A stretch of 64,000 nt of DNA from Pseudomonas paeninsulae (GTDB taxonomy: Bacteria; Pseudomonadota; Gammaproteobacteria; Pseudomonadales; Pseudomonadaceae): contig NZ_CP141799.1 of the NCBI RefSeq assembly GCF_035621475.1, positions 4,576,501 through 4,640,500 of the forward strand, in the 5' to 3' direction. The stretch's first letter is position 1. The number at the start of each line of letters is the position of its first letter. This document shows, piece after piece, positions 33,523 to 42,815 of the stretch. Position numbers and translations under genes: made by a program. A model generated the notes under the pieces. It did not search any database. It saw only the letters and a list, made by a program, of their open reading frames with translations, and was not told the origin of the DNA.

Positions 33523-33786
33523 ATGCAGCACATGCAAACCCGTGATGAAATCTTCGCCACCCTGCGCACCGCCATGGTCGAACTGTTCGAGCTGGATGCC
33601 GAGCGCGTGACCCTGACAGCCAACCTCTACCAGGACCTGGAAATCGACAGCATCGATGCCGTCGACCTGATCGATCACATCAAACGCCAGACCGGCAAGA
33701 AAATCGCCGCCGAGGAGTTCAAGTCGGTGCGCAGCGTGAGCGATGTGGTCGAAGCCGTGTACCGCCTGGTCAACCCGGACAGCTGA
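33523..33786 (+). CDS. Acyl carrier protein 2 of the polyene cluster
   Basis: 87 residues with the site DLEIDSIDAVDLIDHI (Ser43). It is only loosely similar to ACP 1, so it is not a recent duplicate. Starts are possible at MQH or at the in-frame MQT three codons later. It is followed by a 28-bp gap and the membrane protein gene. Confidence 0.92.
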   Translation: MQHMQTRDEIFATLRTAMVELFELDAERVTLTANLYQDLEIDSIDAVDLIDHIKRQTGKKIAAEEFKSVRSVSDVVEAVYRLVNPDS

Positions 33787-33814
33787 TGGGCGGACCGTTA
33801 ATGAAGAATCGCGC

Positions 33815-34360
33815 ATGAGTCGCCTGCTCGGCCTGCTGTTGGTCGTGGCCGGCCTGGCCTATCCGTTTGCCGTGTATTTCGGCATGGAATACCTGTCGCC
33901 CCGCGTCTTCGCCGCCCTGCTGGGCGGGCTCTGGCTGGCACGCCTGCTGCTTGGCAAGCAAGGCGCTGGCGGACGCTGGATGGCCGCCGCGGTGTTGGCG
34001 TTCTGCCTGCTGCTGGGCCTGGCCGGCGAGCCGGCGCTGCTGCGCTGGTACCCGGTGTTGATCAACCTGCTGCTGCTCGGCCTGTTTGCCCTCAGCCTGA
34101 AAGTCGGCCCACCCTTGGTGGAACGCCTGGCGCGCCTGCGCGAGCCGGAACTGCCCGAGGTGGCGGTGCATTACACCCGCCAGGTGACCAAGGTCTGGGC
34201 GCTGTTCTTTCTCGGCAACGGCCTGATCACCGCCGCCCTGACCCTGTGGGCGCCGTTGTCCTGGTGGACCCTCTACACCGGACTGATTTCCTACGGCCTG
34301 ATCGGCCTGCTGTTCGCCGGCGAATGGCTGGTGCGCCAGCGCGTAAGGCGCCTGGCATGA
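33815..34360 (+). CDS. COG4648-type inner membrane protein of the polyene cluster
   Basis: 181 residues with about six hydrophobic segments, starting MSRLLGLLLVVAGLAYPFAV. The conserved region VHYTRQVTKVWALFFLGNGLI identifies the small membrane family found in aryl polyene clusters. Its biochemical function is unknown; it may hold the synthase at the membrane or help with starter or lipid handling. The ATG at 33815 is chosen because the hydrophobic N-terminus starts there. Its stop overlaps the ligase start (ATGA at 34357-34360). Confidence 0.85.
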   Translation: MSRLLGLLLVVAGLAYPFAVYFGMEYLSPRVFAALLGGLWLARLLLGKQGAGGRWMAAAVLAFCLLLGLAGEPALLRWYPVLINLLLLGLFALSLKVGPPLVERLARLREPELPEVAVHYTRQVTKVWALFFLGNGLITAALTLWAPLSWWTLYTGLISYGLIGLLFAGEWLVRQRVRRLA

Positions 34361-36015
34361 ACTGGATCGGTCTTGATTGCTTGCTGCTGAACCCCGACCC
34401 CAGCCGCCAGGTTACCCCCGACCTCGACCACGCCGAGCTGTGCCAGCGTGCGCGGCGCCTGGGTGGTCAGCTGCGGGGGCAGAACGTGCAGCGCGTCGCG
34501 CTCTACCTGGAAGACGCCGCCGACCTGGCGATCGCCCTGCTTGGCGCCTGGCTGGCCGGCGTCCATGTACTGCTGCCCGCCGACGCCCAGCCGCAGACGC
34601 GCCTGCAGCTGGCGAGCCGGATCGACCTGTGGCTCGATGCCCTCGATCCCGCAGGCGCCGCCGAGCCCTTGCAGGCTTGCGCCCTGGACCTCGACCAGTG
34701 CCGACTGACCCTGTGCACCTCCGGCTCCAGCGGCGAGACCAAGCTGATCGACAAGAGCCTGCGCCAACTGAGCAACGAAGTCGCAGCGCTGGAACAGCTG
34801 TGGGGCGCGGCCCTGGGCGACGCGGTGATCGTCGCCAGCGTGGCCGCCCAGCACATCTACGGCCTGTTGTTCCGCGTGCTCTGGCCTCTGTGTGCCGGCC
34901 GCGCCTTCCTGCGCCGCGCGCAACCGTTTCCCGAGGACATGCAACGCACCAGCCTGGAACAACCCAAGTTCGCCTGGGTCGCCAGTCCGGCCTTGCTGAA
35001 GCGCATGGGCGACAACCTCGACTGGACCGCCCTGCAGCCGTTGCGCCAGGTGTTCTCCTCCGGCGGCGCCCTGCCAGTCGAGGCCGCGCAGCTGTTGCAC
35101 ACCCAGCTCGGCCAGTGGCCAACGGAAATCTACGGCAGCTCGGAAACCGGCGGCATCGCCTGGCGCCAAGGCGATACGCCCTGGCAGCCGTTCGCCGGCA
35201 TCGAGCTGGACGTCAACGCCGAGGGTGCGTTGAGGCTGACCTCGCCGTACCTGCCGGCCGGCCACTGCGAGCAGACCGCCGATGCCGTCGAGCTCCAGGC
35301 CGACGGCCGCTTCGTCCTGCGCGGACGCCTGGACCGCATCGTCAAACTGGAAGAAAAACGTATCTCCCTGCCCAAGCTGGAACAGGCCCTGATGGCGCAT
35401 GCCTGGGTCGGCGATGCCCGCCTCGGGGTGATTCAGCAGGGCCGCGCCTTCCTCGGCGCCCTGCTGGCCTTGAGCCCGGCCGGCGTGCATGCGCTGCGCA
35501 ACCAAGGCCGGCGCAGCGTCACCGACACCCTGCGCCAGCATCTGGCCGGGCACTGCGAAGCCATCGCCCTGCCGCGACGCTGGCGCCTACTCAGCCAGTT
35601 GCCCTACAGCAGCCAGGGCAAGCTGGCCCAGGCCACGGTCGAGGCCGTGCTCGCCGCGCCACGCCCGACCCAGATCGAGCCGCTGAGCGCCGTGGAGCGC
35701 GACGGCGAATGGCAGCTTGAACTGGAGGTGCCGCTGGATCTGGCCCACTTTAGCGGCCACTTTCCGCAGACCCCGGTGCTGCCGGGCGTGGTGCAGATCG
35801 ACTGGGCGCAACAGCTGGCGCGGCAACTGATCGAGCAACTGCCACCGCGCTTCGTCGGCATGGAGGTGTTGAAATTCCAGCAACTGGTGCGTCCCGGCGA
35901 TCCCCTGCAACTGTCGCTGCGCTTCGACGCCACCCGCGGCAAGCTCTACTTCACCTTCCGCAACGGCGACAAGGCCTGCTCGTCTGGGCGAATCTTGCTG
36001 GGGCCGGCGCAATGA
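34357..36015 (+). CDS. Aryl-acid AMP ligase fused to an ApeI-type dehydratase
   Basis: 552 residues. Residues 1 to about 445 form an adenylate-forming enzyme ([15 protein letters not shown] as the P-loop, [13 protein letters not shown], and [20 protein letters not shown] as the hinge region). It would activate the aromatic starter acid and load an ACP. The last 100 residues are a separate hotdog domain, [26 protein letters not shown], which matches ApeI-like dehydratases. ApeH (ligase) and ApeI are separate proteins in the Xenorhabdus system as I recall it, so this is a fusion. The reading frame is continuous, with no internal stop or start signal. Confidence 0.9.
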   Translation: MNWIGLDCLLLNPDPSRQVTPDLDHAELCQRARRLGGQLRGQNVQRVALYLEDAADLAIALLGAWLAGVHVLLPADAQPQTRLQLASRIDLWLDALDPAGAAEPLQACALDLDQCRLTLCTSGSSGETKLIDKSLRQLSNEVAALEQLWGAALGDAVIVASVAAQHIYGLLFRVLWPLCAGRAFLRRAQPFPEDMQRTSLEQPKFAWVASPALLKRMGDNLDWTALQPLRQVFSSGGALPVEAAQLLHTQLGQWPTEIYGSSETGGIAWRQGDTPWQPFAGIELDVNAEGALRLTSPYLPAGHCEQTADAVELQADGRFVLRGRLDRIVKLEEKRISLPKLEQALMAHAWVGDARLGVIQQGRAFLGALLALSPAGVHALRNQGRRSVTDTLRQHLAGHCEAIALPRRWRLLSQLPYSSQGKLAQATVEAVLAAPRPTQIEPLSAVERDGEWQLELEVPLDLAHFSGHFPQTPVLPGVVQIDWAQQLARQLIEQLPPRFVGMEVLKFQQLVRPGDPLQLSLRFDATRGKLYFTFRNGDKACSSGRILLGPAQ

Positions 36016-36025
36016 GATGCTCCTC

Positions 36026-36094
36026 TAGGTTGGCGTTGAGCGTAGCGATACCCAGCCAAACCACCATGGGTATCGCGACGCTCAACCCATCCTA
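36026..36094. repeat. REP-like inverted repeat inside the polyene operon (first)
   Basis: Arms at 36026-36054 and 36067-36094 pair with a few mismatches and one bulged base. Both contain GTTGAGCG(T/C) and GCGATACCCA when read on matching strands. It fills the 93-bp gap between the ligase-dehydratase gene and the glycosyltransferase gene, one of only two real gaps in the operon. Confidence 0.75.
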
Positions 36095-36108
36095 CGTAGG
36101 GAAATCCC

Positions 36109-36843
36109 ATGCATAAGCCCTGCGCGGTGATCCCGGTATACAACCACGAACACGCCCTGCCTGCGGTTGTGCAGGCATTGCGTGACGCCGGGCTGCCCTG
36201 TGTGCTGGTCGACGACGCCTCCAGCCCGGCCTGCGCCGCGACCATCGATCGCCTGGCCACGCAGGCAGACGTCTACGTGCTACGCCTGCCCGTCAACCAG
36301 GGCAAGGGCGGCGCAGTGATGGCCGGCCTGCGTGAAGCTGCGCGACTGGGCTGCAGCCACGCCCTGCAGGTGGACGCCGACGGCCAGCACGACCTGAGCG
36401 GACTGGCGATCTTCCTCGCCGCCTCGCAGGCCGAGCCGCAGACCTTGATCTGTGGCTACCCGCAATACGACGCCAGCGTGCCGAAAGGCCGCCTCTACGC
36501 GCGCTACCTGACCCATGTCTGGGTGTGGATCAACTGCCTGTCGCTGAGCATTCGCGACTCGATGTGCGGCTTTCGCATCTACCCGTTGCCCGCCACCCTG
36601 GCGCTGCTCGACGCAGTGGCCATCGGCCGGCGCATGGACTTCGACACCGAGATCCTGGTGCGCCTGTGCTGGCGCGACCAGCCAATGCGCTGGCTGCCGG
36701 TGCGCGTAAACTACCCGACCGATGGCCTCTCGCACTTTCGCCTGTGGCACGACAACGCACTGATCTCGATGATGCACGCCAAACTGTTCTGCGGCATGTT
36801 GCTACGCGCCCCGCAGTTGCTCTGGCGCCGGTGGCGTGCATGA
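36109..36843 (+). CDS. Family 2 glycosyltransferase of the polyene cluster
   Basis: 244 residues, GT-A fold: VIPVYNHEHALPAVVQAL at the N-terminus, LVDDASSPA as the nucleotide-binding acid pair, and QVDADGQHDL for the metal-binding motif. The C-terminal MDFDTEILVRLCWR is typical of polyprenyl-phosphate or lipid-type GT2 enzymes. It may add a sugar between polyene and lipid, an inference. The stop overlaps the next start (ATGA at 36840-36843). There is no long membrane tail. Confidence 0.88.
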   Translation: MHKPCAVIPVYNHEHALPAVVQALRDAGLPCVLVDDASSPACAATIDRLATQADVYVLRLPVNQGKGGAVMAGLREAARLGCSHALQVDADGQHDLSGLAIFLAASQAEPQTLICGYPQYDASVPKGRLYARYLTHVWVWINCLSLSIRDSMCGFRIYPLPATLALLDAVAIGRRMDFDTEILVRLCWRDQPMRWLPVRVNYPTDGLSHFRLWHDNALISMMHAKLFCGMLLRAPQLLWRRWRA

Positions 36844-37784
36844 GTGCGCGGCCAAATAGCCAGCACTGGGCCGCGCAGCAAGAGCGCGGGAGCTTCCTGC
36901 TGATGAAGTTCATCGCCCTGGCCGTACGCCTGCTCGGTCGCCGCGCGCTCAGCCCGCTGCTCTATGCGATCGTCCTGTACTTCTTCCTGCTCGGCGGCAA
37001 GGCCCGGCGGAGCATCTGGCACTACCAGCACAACCTGGCCAACTGGAGCGGGCGCAGCGAACTGCAGCCCAGCCGCCTATCGGTATTCCGTCAATTCATG
37101 GCCTTCGCCGACTCCCTGCTGGACAAACTGGACGTGTGGAACGACAAGCTGAGCCTGCAGGACATCGACCTGGTTGACCGCCATAACCTGCACGGCCACA
37201 TGCAGGACGCGCGCGGCCAGATGCTGGTCGGCGCCCACCTGGGCAACCTGGAAGTCTGCCGCGCGCTGGCCGAATTGAACAATAAAGTGCGCATGAACGT
37301 GCTGGTGCACACCAAGCATGCAGAGCAGTTCAATCGTCTGCTCGGTGAAGCCGGGGCCAGCAACCTACGGCTGATTCAGGTCAGCGAACTGGACCCGGCG
37401 ATCATGCTGCAACTGTCCGAGCGCCTGGAGCGCGGCGAGTGGCTGGCCATTGCCGGCGACCGCGTGCCGCTGCATGGCGCCCGCAGCGTCACGGTGGATT
37501 TTCTCGGCCAGAGCGCCGCCTTCCCCCAGGGCCCCTGGTTGCTGGCCGGCTTGCTGCGCTGCCCACTCAACCTGATGAGTTGCCTGAAGATCGACGGCCG
37601 CTACCAGGTGCTGCTCGAACCCCTCGCCGACCGCGTGCAATGGAAGCGCGGCGAACGCGACGCAGTGATCCGCACCTGGGTACAACGCTACGCGCAGCGC
37701 CTCGGCCAACTCTGCCTGGATGCCCCGCAACAATGGTTCAACTTCTACCCGTTCTGGAAGCAAGATGACGACATACCTGGCTGA
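36840..37784 (+). CDS. LpxL/HtrB-like lipid acyltransferase of the polyene cluster
   Basis: 314 residues with an N-terminal membrane segment (RRALSPLLYAIVLYFFLLGG). The catalytic HX4E motif appears in GAHLGNLEVCRAL, as in lipid A late acyltransferases. It probably uses a polyene-ACP or acyl-ACP to acylate a membrane lipid. It shares ATGA with the glycosyltransferase gene; in some clusters the two activities are on one polypeptide, which is from memory. The lyase gene starts 20 bp before its stop. Confidence 0.87.
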   Translation: MSARPNSQHWAAQQERGSFLLMKFIALAVRLLGRRALSPLLYAIVLYFFLLGGKARRSIWHYQHNLANWSGRSELQPSRLSVFRQFMAFADSLLDKLDVWNDKLSLQDIDLVDRHNLHGHMQDARGQMLVGAHLGNLEVCRALAELNNKVRMNVLVHTKHAEQFNRLLGEAGASNLRLIQVSELDPAIMLQLSERLERGEWLAIAGDRVPLHGARSVTVDFLGQSAAFPQGPWLLAGLLRCPLNLMSCLKIDGRYQVLLEPLADRVQWKRGERDAVIRTWVQRYAQRLGQLCLDAPQQWFNFYPFWKQDDDIPG

Positions 37785-39306
37785 ACCCGTGGTGTTCGGC
37801 GAACAACCGCTGAGTATCGAGAACATCAACGTCCTGTCCCAGCGCCATGCCCAGGCGTTGTTGCAAGACGATGCCGCCTACCGCGAGATGATCGCCAAGG
37901 GCCCGCGCTTCCTCGACACCCTGCTGGACAAGGAAGGCGTGATCTACGGCGTCACCACCGGCTACGGCGATTCCTGCGTGGTGGCCGTGCCGCTACACCA
38001 GGTCGAGGCGCTGCCGCGCCACCTCTACACCTTCCACGGCTGCGGCCTCGGCCAATTGCTCGACGAAGCGAGTACCCGCGCGGTCCTGGCCGCACGCTTG
38101 CAGTCGCTGTGCCAGGGCGTATCCGGGGTACGCGTGGAGCTGCTGGAACGCCTGCGCGCCTTTCTCGAGCATGACGTGCTGCCGCTGATCCCCGAGGAGG
38201 GCTCGGTCGGCGCCAGCGGCGACCTGACCCCGCTGTCCTACGTGGCCGCCACCCTCAGCGGCGAGCGCGAGGTGCTGTATCGCGGCCAGCGCCGCAGCGC
38301 CGCCGAGGTGCATGCCGAACTGGGCTGGACGCCGCTGACCCTGCGCCCGAAAGAAGCGCTGGCACTGATGAATGGCACGGCGGTGATGACCGCCCTGGCG
38401 TGCCTGGCATTTTCCCGCGCCGAGTACCTGCTCAAGCTGGCCACGCGCATCACCGCGCTCAACGTGGTGGCGCTGGAAGGCAACCCGGAGCACTTCGACG
38501 AGCGCCTGTTCGCCGCCAAACCACACCCAGGTCAGATGCAAGTCGCGGCCTGGCTGCGTCACGACCTCGCCATCGACGCGCCGACCGCGCCGCTGCACCG
38601 CCTGCAGGACCGCTACTCGTTGCGCTGCGCACCGCATGTACTCGGCGTCATGGCCGATAGCCTGGGCCTGCTGCGGCAGTTCATCGAAACCGAACTGAAC
38701 AGTGCCAACGACAACCCGCTGATCGACGCCGAAGCCGAACGCGTGCTCCACGGCGGACACTTCTATGGCGGCCATATCGCCTTTGCCATGGACAGCCTGA
38801 AGAACCTGGTCGGCAACGTCGCCGACCTGCTCGACCGCCAGCTCGCCCTGCTGGTCGACTCGCGCTACAACCACGGCCTGCCGAGCAACCTGTCCGGCGC
38901 GCCGGCGGTCACCGCGATGATCAACCACGGCTTCAAGGCCGTGCAGATCGGCGCCAGCGCCTGGACCGCCGAAGCGCTGAAGAACACCATGCCGGCCAGC
39001 GTGTTCTCGCGCTCCACCGAATGCCACAACCAGGACAAGGTAAGCATGGGCACCATCGCCGCGCGCGACGCCCTGCGCAGCCTGGAGCTGACCGAACAGG
39101 TCGCCGCCGCCACCCTGCTGGCGGCCAACCAGGGCGTGTGGCTGCGCCTGCGCGACGGCAAGAGCGACATCCCCGCCCCCGTGGCAGCCATGCGCGAGCA
39201 ACTGGCCGCCGACTTCCCGCCGGTGATCGAAGACCGCGCCCTGGAAGGCGAACTGCGCCTGTGCCTGCAACGCATCCGCAGCCAGCACTGGAGGTTGTAT
39301 GGGTAA
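37765..39306 (+). CDS. Aromatic amino acid ammonia-lyase (HAL/PAL/TAL family)
   Basis: 513 residues. The MIO cofactor triad Ala-Ser-Gly is at about 150-152 (EEGSVGASGDLTPLSYVA), and the conserved YGVTTGYGDS and NSANDNPLI segments are present. It removes ammonia from Phe, Tyr or His to give a cinnamate-type acid, a plausible source of the polyene head group. The substrate-selectivity pair reads Phe-His in LYTFHGCGLG, while histidine lyases have Ser-His and bacterial tyrosine lyases His-Leu at that place, so the substrate is not settled. The start at 37765 overlaps the acyltransferase. Confidence 0.9.
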   Translation: MTTYLAEPVVFGEQPLSIENINVLSQRHAQALLQDDAAYREMIAKGPRFLDTLLDKEGVIYGVTTGYGDSCVVAVPLHQVEALPRHLYTFHGCGLGQLLDEASTRAVLAARLQSLCQGVSGVRVELLERLRAFLEHDVLPLIPEEGSVGASGDLTPLSYVAATLSGEREVLYRGQRRSAAEVHAELGWTPLTLRPKEALALMNGTAVMTALACLAFSRAEYLLKLATRITALNVVALEGNPEHFDERLFAAKPHPGQMQVAAWLRHDLAIDAPTAPLHRLQDRYSLRCAPHVLGVMADSLGLLRQFIETELNSANDNPLIDAEAERVLHGGHFYGGHIAFAMDSLKNLVGNVADLLDRQLALLVDSRYNHGLPSNLSGAPAVTAMINHGFKAVQIGASAWTAEALKNTMPASVFSRSTECHNQDKVSMGTIAARDALRSLELTEQVAAATLLAANQGVWLRLRDGKSDIPAPVAAMREQLAADFPPVIEDRALEGELRLCLQRIRSQHWRLYG

Positions 39307-39320
39307 GCATCGAATATCTC

Positions 39321-39385
39321 GTAGGAGCGGGCCATGCCCGCGAAACGGGCTCCGCGAATGCTTCGCGGGCATGGCCCACTCCTAC
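39321..39385. repeat. REP palindrome inside the polyene operon (second)
   Basis: Arms of 24 bases at 39321-39344 and 39362-39385 pair with one mismatch. Each carries GTAGGAG and GGGCCATGCCCGCGAA, the classic Pseudomonas REP form. A 17-base loop separates them. It lies in the 107-bp gap between the ammonia-lyase and thioesterase genes. Confidence 0.88.
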
Positions 39386-39413
39386 GGGTTTTCTACGCAT
39401 CTGGAGCATGGCC

Positions 39414-39839
39414 ATGCGTAAGACCGGGATTTTGCAGGCCGAGATCGAGATGCTCGTGCCCTTCTTCGACGTCGATTCGATGGAGGTGGTCTGGCACGGC
39501 CACTACGTCAAGTATTTCGAAGTGGCGCGCTGCGCGCTGCTCGACAAACTCGGCCACAACTACACGCAAATGCTCGCGGCGGGCTATGCCTGGCCGATCA
39601 TCGACTTGCAGGTGCGCTATATCCGCGGCGCCCGCTTCGGCCAGAAGATCATCGTGCGCGCCGACCTGATCGAGTGGGAGAACCGTCTGAAGCTCCACTA
39701 CCTGATCGCGGATGCCGAGACCGGCGAACGCATGACCCGCGGCAGCAGCGTCCAGGTCGCGGTGGACATCGCCAGCCGCGAGATGCAGCTGGCCTCGCCC
39801 AGGGTCTTGGTCGCCGCCGTGGAGCAAGCCCTCGCATGA
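39414..39839 (+). CDS. 4-hydroxybenzoyl-CoA-type thioesterase of the polyene cluster
   Basis: 141 residues from the ATG at 39414, which has GGAG seven bases upstream; an in-frame ATG at 39408 adds two codons. A hotdog enzyme with FFDVDSMEVVWHGHYVKYFEVAR, the 4HBT signature with its catalytic Asp. It corresponds to the ApeK-type thioesterase, which may release stalled or finished chains from the ACP. Its stop overlaps the LolA-like start (ATGA at 39836-39839). Confidence 0.9.
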   Translation: MRKTGILQAEIEMLVPFFDVDSMEVVWHGHYVKYFEVARCALLDKLGHNYTQMLAAGYAWPIIDLQVRYIRGARFGQKIIVRADLIEWENRLKLHYLIADAETGERMTRGSSVQVAVDIASREMQLASPRVLVAAVEQALA

Positions 39840-40459
39840 GGCGCTGGTCACAATCCGCAAGGCGGGCCATCTGGGTCAGCGCCGCCGCCATCGCGCTGTT
39901 CGGCGCCAGCCTGGCACAGGCCTTCGACCTCGATCAACTCAGCGCCCAACTGGCCAAACCGGCGGTGGTGCGCGGCCCGTTCATCCAGGAAAAACACCTG
40001 CGTGCCCTGCCGCAACCGCTGACCAGCCGTGGCCAATTCGTCCTGTCCAGCGAGCACGGCCTGCTCTGGCAACTGCGCAGCCCGCTGCAGCAGGACTACC
40101 GCATCGACGACCGCGGGATCGCCCGACGCACCGCACAAGGCTGGCAGCAACAATCCGCACAGGACGTGGCCGCGCAGCAGAGCCGGCTGTTCCTCGCCGT
40201 GCTCAAGGGCGACCATGCCGGCCTGGCCGACGACTTCGAGCTGCAGTTGAGTGGCACAGCCGAGGTCTGGCAGCTCAGCCTGACCCCGCGCTCGCGGCTG
40301 CTGCAGCAGATTTTCAAGGTCATCCATATCCAGGGCGGCGCTCTGGTCGAACGCATCGAGTTGGCGGAAACCCAGGGTGACAGCACCCTGCTGCGCCTGC
40401 CGCAGAGCCAGGCCGGCAGCGCGCTGAGCGAAGCGGAGCGCCAAGCCTTTGGCCCTTGA
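39836..40459 (+). CDS. LolA-like outer-membrane lipoprotein carrier of the polyene cluster
   Basis: 207 residues with a signal peptide (RRAIWVSAAAIALFGASLAQA, cut before FDL). The mature chain shows the LolA pattern GPFIQEKHLRALPQPLTSRGQF followed by GLLWQLRSPL. It probably carries the hydrophobic polyene-lipid across the periplasm. Together with the MMPL protein and lipoprotein encoded downstream it forms an export set. It overlaps the MMPL gene by 11 bp. Confidence 0.88.
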   Translation: MRRWSQSARRAIWVSAAAIALFGASLAQAFDLDQLSAQLAKPAVVRGPFIQEKHLRALPQPLTSRGQFVLSSEHGLLWQLRSPLQQDYRIDDRGIARRTAQGWQQQSAQDVAAQQSRLFLAVLKGDHAGLADDFELQLSGTAEVWQLSLTPRSRLLQQIFKVIHIQGGALVERIELAETQGDSTLLRLPQSQAGSALSEAERQAFGP

Positions 40460-42815
40460 GCGCCTGGCGACGCAGCGGTTCCTGCCGCGCCTGTTCCTGG
40501 CCCTGCTGCTCGCGTTACTCGCCCTGAGCGCCTGGCAGTGGCGCGCCGGCCCACCGGTGCAGGCGAGCATGCTCGCCCTGCTGCCGCAAGGCGCGGGCGA
40601 CGAATTGGTCCTGCAGGCCGAACAGCGCATGCAGGAACCCCTCAATCGCGAGCTGCTGATTCTGGTTGGCCATGCCGAGCGCGAGCAGGCCATCGCCCTG
40701 GTGCAGCGCGTCGGCCGGCAATGGGCTGAATCGGCACGCTTCGAGCAGGTGCAGTGGAACCTGCAGGCCGATCTCGCCCTCCTGCGCCAGCAGTTGCGCG
40801 CCAGCCGCCTGGCCCTGCTTCCGCAAGCAGATCGGCAGCTGCTGATCGAACAACCCGATAGTTTTATCCAGCAACGCGCCGCCCAGCTGTTCGACACCTT
40901 CGCCGGTTTCAACCTGCTACCCATCGAGCAGGACTGGCTGGGCCTGGGCGCCCGCGCGCAACAGGCGCTCAACCCGCACCAGCGGATCCAGACCGACCTC
41001 GGCAGCGGCGCCCTGCTGGTCGAAGACCAGGGCCTGACCTGGGCGCTGCTGCGCGCGCGCATCCAGGGCGACTCATTCGACCTGCAGGCACCCCCCGCGA
41101 TCGCCGCGCAAGTGGCCGACGCGCGTACGCTGGTGACCGCCGCGGGCGGGCAACTGCTCGCCGCCAGCGGTTTGCTCTATGCCGCCGCCGGCCAGGCCAA
41201 GGCGACCCGTGAAATCACCTGGATCGGTGGCGCCGCGGCCCTCGGCATCCTCCTGCTGTTGCTGCTCAGCTACCGCCGCGTGCGCGTGCTGGTCAGCCTG
41301 CTGCCCATCGGCGTGGCGCTGCTGGCCGGCTGCGCCGCCTGCGTGCTGGTGTTCGGCCAGATCAATGCACTGACCCTGGTGCTCGGCGCCAGCCTGATCG
41401 GCGTGGCCGCCGACTACCCGCAACATTATCTGAGTAAAAGCTGGAGCAGCTTGCGCGATCGGGGCAGCTGGCACAGCTGGCAGGTCTTGGCTGTCACCCT
41501 GCCCGGCCTCAGCCTGAGCCTGGGCACCAACCTGATCGGCTACCTGGCGCTGGCCTTCACCCCGTTCCCGGTGCTGACCCAGATCGCCGTGTTCTCCGCC
41601 GCCGGGCTGATCGCCGCCTACCTCTGTGCGGTGTGCCTGCTGCCGGCCTGGCTCGACGGCCTGCAACTGCAGCCAGCGCCTGGACTACTGCGCTTTAGCG
41701 AAAAGTTGCTCAGCGCGCGCGCGCGCCTGCTCGCCCGCACCGGCAACTGGAAACTGCTGGCATTGCTCATGCTGTTCTGCGCCGCCGGCCTGCTCCAACT
41801 GCAGACGCAGAACGATCTGCGCCAGTGGCTGGGCGCAGAACCGCAACTGCTCGACGAAGCCCAGCGGATCGCCGAGCTGACCGGGCAACAGCCCACCAGC
41901 CAGTTCTTTCTGGTGCGCGCCGCCGATGAGCAACAGTTACTCCAGCGCCAGGCGGCCCTAAGCGAACAGCTGGAGCGTGCCGTGACCGACGGCAAGCTGC
42001 TCGGTTACCGCGCCCTCAGTCAACTGGTCGCCCCGACCACCCAGTTGCAACCACTGCGCGAGGCGCTGCAAGGCTTGCCGCAACACTGGCAGCCGCTGCT
42101 GGCGGCCGGCATTCCCGAGGCGGTCCTGAACGCGGAACTCGCGCAACTGCTGAACCGCGACCAGCCGCACTTGGAACAAGCCCTCGCCGGCCCGCTCGGC
42201 GAAGCCTGGCGGCCGCTCTGGCTCGGCCACAGTGCCGGCGGCGTGGCCGGTCTGGTGAGCCTGCAAGGCCTGAACGATACGGCGGTGCTGCACAGCATCG
42301 GCACAGGGCTCGACGGCGTGCAACTGGTGGACCGCCTCGGCGAACTGAACAACCTATTCAGTGCCACGCAACTGAGCGCGGCGCAGCTCAAACTGCTGTC
42401 CTGTGCGGCGATTGTGCTGTTGCTGTGCCTGCCGTTCGGTTTCGGCGGCGCCCTGCAGATCGTCTGCCTACCCTTGCTGGCCGCCCTGGCGGCACTGGCC
42501 TGCCTCGGTTGGCTGGGCCAACCGCTGACCCTATTCAGCCTGTTCGGCCTGTTGTTGATCAGCGCCATCGGCGTCGACTACGCGATCCTGATGCGCGAAA
42601 ACATCGGCGGCCAGGCGGTGAGCCTGCTCGGCACCCTGCTCGCGGCCCTGACCAGCTGGCTGTCCTTCGGCCTGCTGCTGCTCAGCCAGACCCCGGCCAT
42701 CGCCAACTTCGGCCTGGCCATCAGCCTCGGCCTGTTCTTCTGCTTCCTGCTGTCCCCTTGGGCCACTCCCACTCGCAACACCACCGCCGATCACGAGACC
42801 CACAGCCCCTTATGA
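40449..42815 (+). CDS. MMPL/RND-type exporter of the polyene cluster
   Basis: 788 residues with a TTG start at 40449 inside the previous gene. It has an N-terminal helix, a periplasmic domain, a first membrane bundle (ITWIGGAAALGILLLLLLSY onwards, residues about 255-420), a second periplasmic domain and a second bundle (residues about 645-770). The SAIGVDYAILMRENIGG motif holds the Asp typical of MMPL proton relays. It likely extracts the lipid-linked polyene from the inner membrane and passes it to the LolA-like carrier. Its stop overlaps the next start (ATGA at 42812-42815). Confidence 0.9.
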   Translation: MALERLATQRFLPRLFLALLLALLALSAWQWRAGPPVQASMLALLPQGAGDELVLQAEQRMQEPLNRELLILVGHAEREQAIALVQRVGRQWAESARFEQVQWNLQADLALLRQQLRASRLALLPQADRQLLIEQPDSFIQQRAAQLFDTFAGFNLLPIEQDWLGLGARAQQALNPHQRIQTDLGSGALLVEDQGLTWALLRARIQGDSFDLQAPPAIAAQVADARTLVTAAGGQLLAASGLLYAAAGQAKATREITWIGGAAALGILLLLLLSYRRVRVLVSLLPIGVALLAGCAACVLVFGQINALTLVLGASLIGVAADYPQHYLSKSWSSLRDRGSWHSWQVLAVTLPGLSLSLGTNLIGYLALAFTPFPVLTQIAVFSAAGLIAAYLCAVCLLPAWLDGLQLQPAPGLLRFSEKLLSARARLLARTGNWKLLALLMLFCAAGLLQLQTQNDLRQWLGAEPQLLDEAQRIAELTGQQPTSQFFLVRAADEQQLLQRQAALSEQLERAVTDGKLLGYRALSQLVAPTTQLQPLREALQGLPQHWQPLLAAGIPEAVLNAELAQLLNRDQPHLEQALAGPLGEAWRPLWLGHSAGGVAGLVSLQGLNDTAVLHSIGTGLDGVQLVDRLGELNNLFSATQLSAAQLKLLSCAAIVLLLCLPFGFGGALQIVCLPLLAALAALACLGWLGQPLTLFSLFGLLLISAIGVDYAILMRENIGGQAVSLLGTLLAALTSWLSFGLLLLSQTPAIANFGLAISLGLFFCFLLSPWATPTRNTTADHETHSPL

